A stretch of 35,510 bases of DNA. It comes from Parapedobacter soli. Its GTDB lineage: Bacteria; Bacteroidota; Bacteroidia; Sphingobacteriales; Sphingobacteriaceae. Where the stretch lies: positions 1 to 35,510 of the forward strand of contig NZ_JAMXAY010000047.1 in the NCBI RefSeq assembly GCF_025460835.1, read 5' to 3'. This document shows, one piece after another, positions 31,816 through 35,510 of the stretch (within the stretch, counting starts at the first letter, position 1; each line of letters starts with the position of its first letter). The notes below the pieces were generated by a model. The model searched no databases and had not been told where the DNA came from. It saw only the letters and a list, made by a program, of their open reading frames with translations. The position numbers were made by a program, and so were the translations under genes.

Positions 31816-32555
31816 TTAAAGCTGTATTGGTAGATGATGAACCCCTTGCTCGAAGCATGATTGCAGAATACCTCGAAAGTTACCCGCGGGTGGAGGTCGT
31901 CGCCGAGTGCAACGACGGATTCGAAGGTGCCAAAGCCATCATGCAGTACCAACCGGACATCATCTTCCTAGATATCCAGATGCCCAAAATAAACGGGTTT
32001 GAAATGCTGGAGATTATCGACAACCGACCCGCTGTAATATTTACCACGGCATTTGACGAATACGCCGTGCAGGCATTTGAACAACACGCTGTTGACTACC
32101 TGCTGAAACCCATTACGAAGAGCCGGTTCGACGATGCCATGGCCAAGTTTCTCGATGTCCAACACGTGGATACAATGCGGAAAAACACACAGCATCTGCT
32201 CGATAAAATGAACCAAGTAGACGGCAAGCTGGAGCGGGTTGTGGTAAAAACCGGAGCAAAAATCAAGATTATCCCGGTTAACAGTATCAGCTATCTGGAA
32301 GCAGACGATGATTATGTAAAAATCCATACAGATGATGGCGTGTTCTTGAAGAACAAAACGATGGCATCCTTCGAAAACCAGCTCGATCCAGCTCAATTTG
32401 TACGCGTGCACCGGTCATTCATTGTTAAAATCGACCACATCGCCCGGTTAGAACCCCATGAGAAAGATAGTTACGTGGCGGTACTTGCGGATGGTAACCA
32501 GGTGAGTGTAAGCAAAAGCGGCTATGCCCGCCTCAAACAAACATTAGGAATGTAA
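31812..32555 (+). CDS. LytTR-family response regulator
   Basis: A 247-residue DNA-binding regulator. The receiver domain has the acidic pair Asp8-Asp9, the phosphoacceptor Asp54 (F-L-D-I-Q-M-P), Thr79 and Lys99 (Y-L-L-K-P). The C-terminal LytTR domain (about 140-245) shows I-I-P-V-N-S-I-S-Y-L-E-A-D-D-D-Y-V-K-I-H-T and F-V-R-V-H-R-S-F-I-V, the family core. It is the cognate partner of the upstream LytS-type kinase (ATGA overlap). The dyad at 29809-29829 is a natural candidate target, which would make the operon self-regulated; that is inference. Confidence 0.92.
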   Translation: MIKAVLVDDEPLARSMIAEYLESYPRVEVVAECNDGFEGAKAIMQYQPDIIFLDIQMPKINGFEMLEIIDNRPAVIFTTAFDEYAVQAFEQHAVDYLLKPITKSRFDDAMAKFLDVQHVDTMRKNTQHLLDKMNQVDGKLERVVVKTGAKIKIIPVNSISYLEADDDYVKIHTDDGVFLKNKTMASFENQLDPAQFVRVHRSFIVKIDHIARLEPHEKDSYVAVLADGNQVSVSKSGYARLKQTLGM

Positions 32556-32567
32556 GCAGGTTTCATG

Positions 32568-32575
32568 TAATTTTG
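32568..32575 (+). promoter_or_regulatory. -7 box before the serine hydrolase (TAATTTTG)
   Basis: Full match to TAnnTTTG, 12 bases after the response regulator stop. It suggests the serine hydrolase can be transcribed on its own. No TTG sits at the right distance upstream. Confidence 0.4.
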
Positions 32576-32591
32576 CCTCATGTTTGAAACC

Positions 32592-34028
32592 ATGAACAGG
32601 ATAGTCTGCATCATTTTATTGCTACCTTTATTCCCAGCCTTTTCGCAGGAGGAAGACCGTGCCCAGCAAATCAATCAGGCCGTTTTCAATAAAATAGAGT
32701 ATCACTTCAATTTGCAAGAGACCGACTCAATCTATGCGCTCGTAGGCCCCCGGTTCAAACAATCGCTTTCTTTACAGGCTTTCCAGGTTGTGATGACCCA
32801 ACAACTATATCCATTGGGACAAATCCAGTCGGCCGAATTGAAAAGCTATGACAACGGGACAGGCATCTATAAACTCAATTTCCTGAGCACACCTCTGCAG
32901 GTCGTTTTGGCATTAGACAGCCTAAACCGGATCGAGACGTTCCTTTTCCAGCCGTACGCCGGCGACCCCGTTCCCGAAAAGACGGGACCCATCGCGTCGC
33001 ACGGTTCTGCCACATCCAAACTCGATTTTTACATTGATTCGGTCGCCTTGGCATACAGCCGCAAAGGCCACACCCATGCACTGGCCATCGGCGTGGTTTA
33101 CGACGGCAAAACAAGCAGCTACTATTACGGTGAAACTGAAAAGGGAAATAAACAACTTCCTGATGAAAACACGCTGTTCGAAATCGGATCGATTACAAAA
33201 ACATTTACAGCCACATTGCTGGCATACCTGGCGCAGACCCAGCAGCTTGATATCGACGCCCCGATTACCAACTACCTTCCCGACTCGGTAGCAGCAAACC
33301 CAGAACTCCAGCGCATCACACTGAAACAATTGGCCAACCACACGTCAGGGCTACCCCGCATGCCGGCAAATATCGATGCTACTGCAGCAACACACCCGCT
33401 AGACCCCTACAACGGCTATACTCAAGCCGATTTATACAGCTTCCTGGTATCGTACAAGGCAACCACACCCCCAGACTCCATTTACATATACAGTAATCTG
33501 GGCTTCGGCTTACTGGGCGATATTCTTTCTACCATATATGACAAGCCGTATAATGAGATGGTACGGGAAATCATCTGCGAGCCATTGGGATTGAACAATA
33601 CGACGGAGTTCCCCAGTCCTGACTCGCAATATGTAGCCAAAGTGTATAATAAGGATGGACAAGAAACGCCGTTATGGACGTTTGATGCATTCGCCGCACA
33701 TGGGTCGCTGAAATCGTCGGTAAAAGATTTGCTCACCTATGCAAAAGCGCATTTCAAGATGCCTGAAACGGACCTTGAGCATGCCCTTGCCCAAACTCGC
33801 CAATTCACGTATTTCAACCCGCCCGATACGGATATAGGCTTAGCCTGGCACATGAACCTTATGGGCGACGAGCTTATCTACTGGCATAATGGGGGCACCT
33901 TCGGCAGCAGCAGCTACATGGCTTTTTCACCCGATCGGAAAATTGCGGTCGTGGTATTATCGAACACCGCCGAACCCGTCGACAGCGTAGGTATTTCAAT
34001 CGTAAACTCAATCTTGGCAACCAATTAG
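32592..34028 (+). CDS. Beta-lactamase-fold serine hydrolase with DUF3887-like domain
   Basis: A 478-residue exported protein (482 if the ATG at 32580 is used; 32592 is preferred because the signal peptide starts cleanly at M-N-R-I-V-C and a -7 box lies just before). After the signal peptide (ending F-S-Q), a DUF3887-like alpha/beta domain of about 105 residues precedes the beta-lactamase/class C domain. Numbered from 32580: S204-I-T-K207 is the nucleophile motif, Y304-S-N306 the second motif, and H436-N-G the third, where class C beta-lactamases have K-T-G. H-x-G is common in esterases and D-aminopeptidases of this fold. Substrate unknown. Adjacent to an envelope-stress operon. Confidence 0.87.
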   Translation: MNRIVCIILLLPLFPAFSQEEDRAQQINQAVFNKIEYHFNLQETDSIYALVGPRFKQSLSLQAFQVVMTQQLYPLGQIQSAELKSYDNGTGIYKLNFLSTPLQVVLALDSLNRIETFLFQPYAGDPVPEKTGPIASHGSATSKLDFYIDSVALAYSRKGHTHALAIGVVYDGKTSSYYYGETEKGNKQLPDENTLFEIGSITKTFTATLLAYLAQTQQLDIDAPITNYLPDSVAANPELQRITLKQLANHTSGLPRMPANIDATAATHPLDPYNGYTQADLYSFLVSYKATTPPDSIYIYSNLGFGLLGDILSTIYDKPYNEMVREIICEPLGLNNTTEFPSPDSQYVAKVYNKDGQETPLWTFDAFAAHGSLKSSVKDLLTYAKAHFKMPETDLEHALAQTRQFTYFNPPDTDIGLAWHMNLMGDELIYWHNGGTFGSSSYMAFSPDRKIAVVVLSNTAEPVDSVGISIVNSILATN

Positions 34029-34042
34029 GCTGGGGTTTAGAT

Positions 34043-35359
34043 TTAAAATACCCGCATTATACGTGGGTAGTAAGCACCCAATGCCACAGCACGCACAATG
34101 ACGTAGACAATAAAAGCGCCCCAAAGCCCCGCATTACCATAAGCGGGAGCCAACAATACTGCCGAACCTATGAATACCAGTAACGCCGCCACCGTGGCAT
34201 TGCGCATTTCCAGGCTTTTTGTAACACCGATAAACACCCCATCCAGTTGAAAGGCGGCAAATGAGACGGCAATATACACAGCGGCATACGAACGATGGGC
34301 TAACGCTATGGCTTGCACCTGCGTATCTTTGGTGAGCAATGGAACGAGCAGCCCACCCAACAGGTAAACGAGGCAGGCCAACACCAGTGCGGTGATGGCT
34401 GCCAACACACTAGAATGGCGGATTTGCTGAACAAAAGATACCCGGTCACGCGCGCCGTAAGCTTTGCCAGACAACATCTCGGCCACATGAGCATACCCAT
34501 CCAGAAAAAATGCCGAAAGCGACACGAACTGCAGCAGCACATGATTGGCCGCCAACACATCATCGCCGAAATCGGCCCCTTGGTTTGCAAACCAAGCAAA
34601 ACCGGTGAGCAGCGCTAAAGTACGGATCATGATGTCGCCGTTTACCCTGATAAGGGCAATAAGTTTGGCTTTGCTGAAAATACGTGGCCTAAGGTAACGG
34701 AAGCGATGCATGGGATGCACCAGCCGCATCTTCTTAATGATCAGATAAGACGAAAAGAAAAGTGCAGACCACTCTGCGATCACGGTACCCAACGCGATAC
34801 CACGCACACCAAAATCATAGCCGACAACGAAGACAACATTGAGCAAGATATTGAGCCCGTTGAGGAAAAGCTGTACAGCCAATAAGTGTTTGGTCCAACC
34901 GGCGCCGATGAAAGTGCCCAGCAGCGCGAAAGTAATCAGGGTGGCGGGTGCACCCCAAATGCGAATATAGAAGTAGGTACCAACAAGACCTTTGATTTCA
35001 TCGCTGGCTTTCAGCAAGCCGATAGCCGCGGCTCCGACAACGGATTGCAACAAGATGAGAAGCAGGCCTATAATACCACCCAGTAGCATTGAACGAAAAA
35101 GCAGCGCATGTGCTTCATCTACATCCCCGGCCCCGAGGGCCTGTGATACAAAACCGGTGGTCCCCATACGCAGGAAGCCGAAGCCCCAATATACGAAATT
35201 GAAAATGAGGGAGGCCAACGCGATAGCCCCGAGGTCTACCGCGGTACCTGTTTGGCCGATAGCAGCCGTATCAGCCAAACCCAACAACGGAACTGACGCA
35301 TTGGCCAAAATAATAGGAACTGCAAGCTTGATGATATGGATATAATGCTGGTAGGCCAT
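34043..35359 (-). CDS. MATE-family efflux transporter
   Basis: A 438-residue inner-membrane exporter with 12 predicted helices in two similar halves, expelling drugs or metabolites in exchange for H+ or Na+. The family pattern appears early: I-K-L-A-V-P-I-I-L-A-N-A-S-V-P-L-L-G-L-A-D-T-A-A-I-G, then G-T-T-G-F-V-S-Q-A-L-G-A-G-D-x-D-E-A in the loop after helix 2, and Y-F-Y-I-R-I-W-G-A-P-A near helix 4. The resemblance is closest to the DinF-like branch common in Bacteroidota. I use the ATG at 35359; another in-frame ATG lies three codons upstream. It converges on the serine hydrolase with 14 bp between. Confidence 0.92.
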   Translation of the reverse strand: MAYQHYIHIIKLAVPIILANASVPLLGLADTAAIGQTGTAVDLGAIALASLIFNFVYWGFGFLRMGTTGFVSQALGAGDVDEAHALLFRSMLLGGIIGLLLILLQSVVGAAAIGLLKASDEIKGLVGTYFYIRIWGAPATLITFALLGTFIGAGWTKHLLAVQLFLNGLNILLNVVFVVGYDFGVRGIALGTVIAEWSALFFSSYLIIKKMRLVHPMHRFRYLRPRIFSKAKLIALIRVNGDIMIRTLALLTGFAWFANQGADFGDDVLAANHVLLQFVSLSAFFLDGYAHVAEMLSGKAYGARDRVSFVQQIRHSSVLAAITALVLACLVYLLGGLLVPLLTKDTQVQAIALAHRSYAAVYIAVSFAAFQLDGVFIGVTKSLEMRNATVAALLVFIGSAVLLAPAYGNAGLWGAFIVYVIVRAVALGAYYPRIMRVF

Positions 35360-35400
35360 ACGATGCAAAGAAACGAAATTACTAACAGGATGATAGTATC

Positions 35401-35430
35401 CTTAGAAACAAAGAAAGCCCCGAAACGGGG
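35401..35430 (-). terminator. Hairpin near the right edge, possible terminator
   Basis: CCCCG (35418-35422) and CGGGG (35426-35430) pair around AAA. On the minus strand the stem is followed by the T-rich CTTTCTTTGTTTC, so it may end transcription of a minus-strand gene beyond the window. On the plus strand it is followed by an A-rich leader-like stretch that could belong to a gene outside the window. Confidence 0.4.
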
Positions 35431-35510
35431 AGGATCGGGACCTTCAAACTAACCAATTATAAACCTAATTAGTCATCCCTTAAATTCTGTACAACACACT
35501 AACAGTCAGT

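Overview
The window looks like a chromosomal segment of a Bacteroidota bacterium, most likely a Sphingobacteriaceae-type organism (Parapedobacter/Pedobacter/Sphingobacterium relatives), at roughly 50 % GC. The evidence is gene content (UxaA-type fucose operon, GH92 and GH125 mannosidases, the PUR-alpha-like DUF3276 protein, LytS/LytTR pairs, OmpA lipoproteins, a RemB/Wzi-like barrel), weak Shine-Dalgarno signals, and several promoters fitting the Bacteroidota pattern TTG-N19..23-TAnnTTTG. The genus is inference. No rRNA, tRNA, CRISPR array, insertion sequence or phage gene was seen.

Layout. 1-2300 is a sparse, accessory-looking edge: a truncated exported protein, a META-like lipoprotein with a G8 tract, a 953-bp gene-free stretch with a 21-bp x 21 minisatellite, and an exported orphan. 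2412-9776 is mostly housekeeping: OmpA lipoprotein, purM, the S6-modification pair rimB-like/rimK, lgt, a Bcr/CflA transporter, aroQ, and a RemB/Wzi-like barrel. 9934-16112 holds a GH125 alpha-mannosidase, murI, a second OmpA lipoprotein, a divergent glycoamylase-like (GH144-type) exported protein, and accA. 16117-22898 is a seven-gene minus-strand operon for L-fucose: permease, mutarotase, dehydrogenase, lactonase, UxaA-type dehydratase, second dehydrogenase and FAH-type hydrolase. It is divergent from an AraC regulator (23054-23920), which is convergent with a GH92 mannosidase. 26443-35359 carries fabG, a LuxE-like acyl-protein synthetase, a YpfJ zinc peptidase, the DUF3276 protein, a LiaF-LytS-LytTR envelope-stress operon, a beta-lactamase-fold serine hydrolase and a MATE exporter.

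How the parts work together. The fucose operon spells out the non-phosphorylative route L-fucose -> L-fuconolactone -> L-fuconate -> 2-keto-3-deoxy-L-fuconate -> 2,4-diketo-3-deoxy-L-fuconate -> pyruvate + L-lactate. Its dehydratase is UxaA-like, as in the Campylobacter fuc locus, but its last two steps are those of the Xanthomonas route. A 9-bp motif, TTAGCGCCT, occurs twice in the fucP/araC intergenic region and once, inside a perfect palindrome, upstream of the GH92 gene. This suggests one regulon joining mannosidase and fucose uptake, as would suit feeding on fucosylated N-glycans or similar glycans.

The most unusual non-coding signals are four intergenic arrays with a strict 7-bp period (three sequence families). 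Two flank the second dehydrogenase gene inside the fucose operon, and one supplies the stop codon of the uxaA-like gene. The 21-bp minisatellite varies almost only at every third base. A hairpin with a GGAGG loop lies immediately after the predicted start site of the liaF operon. All functions are assigned from sequence reading alone; no database search was run.
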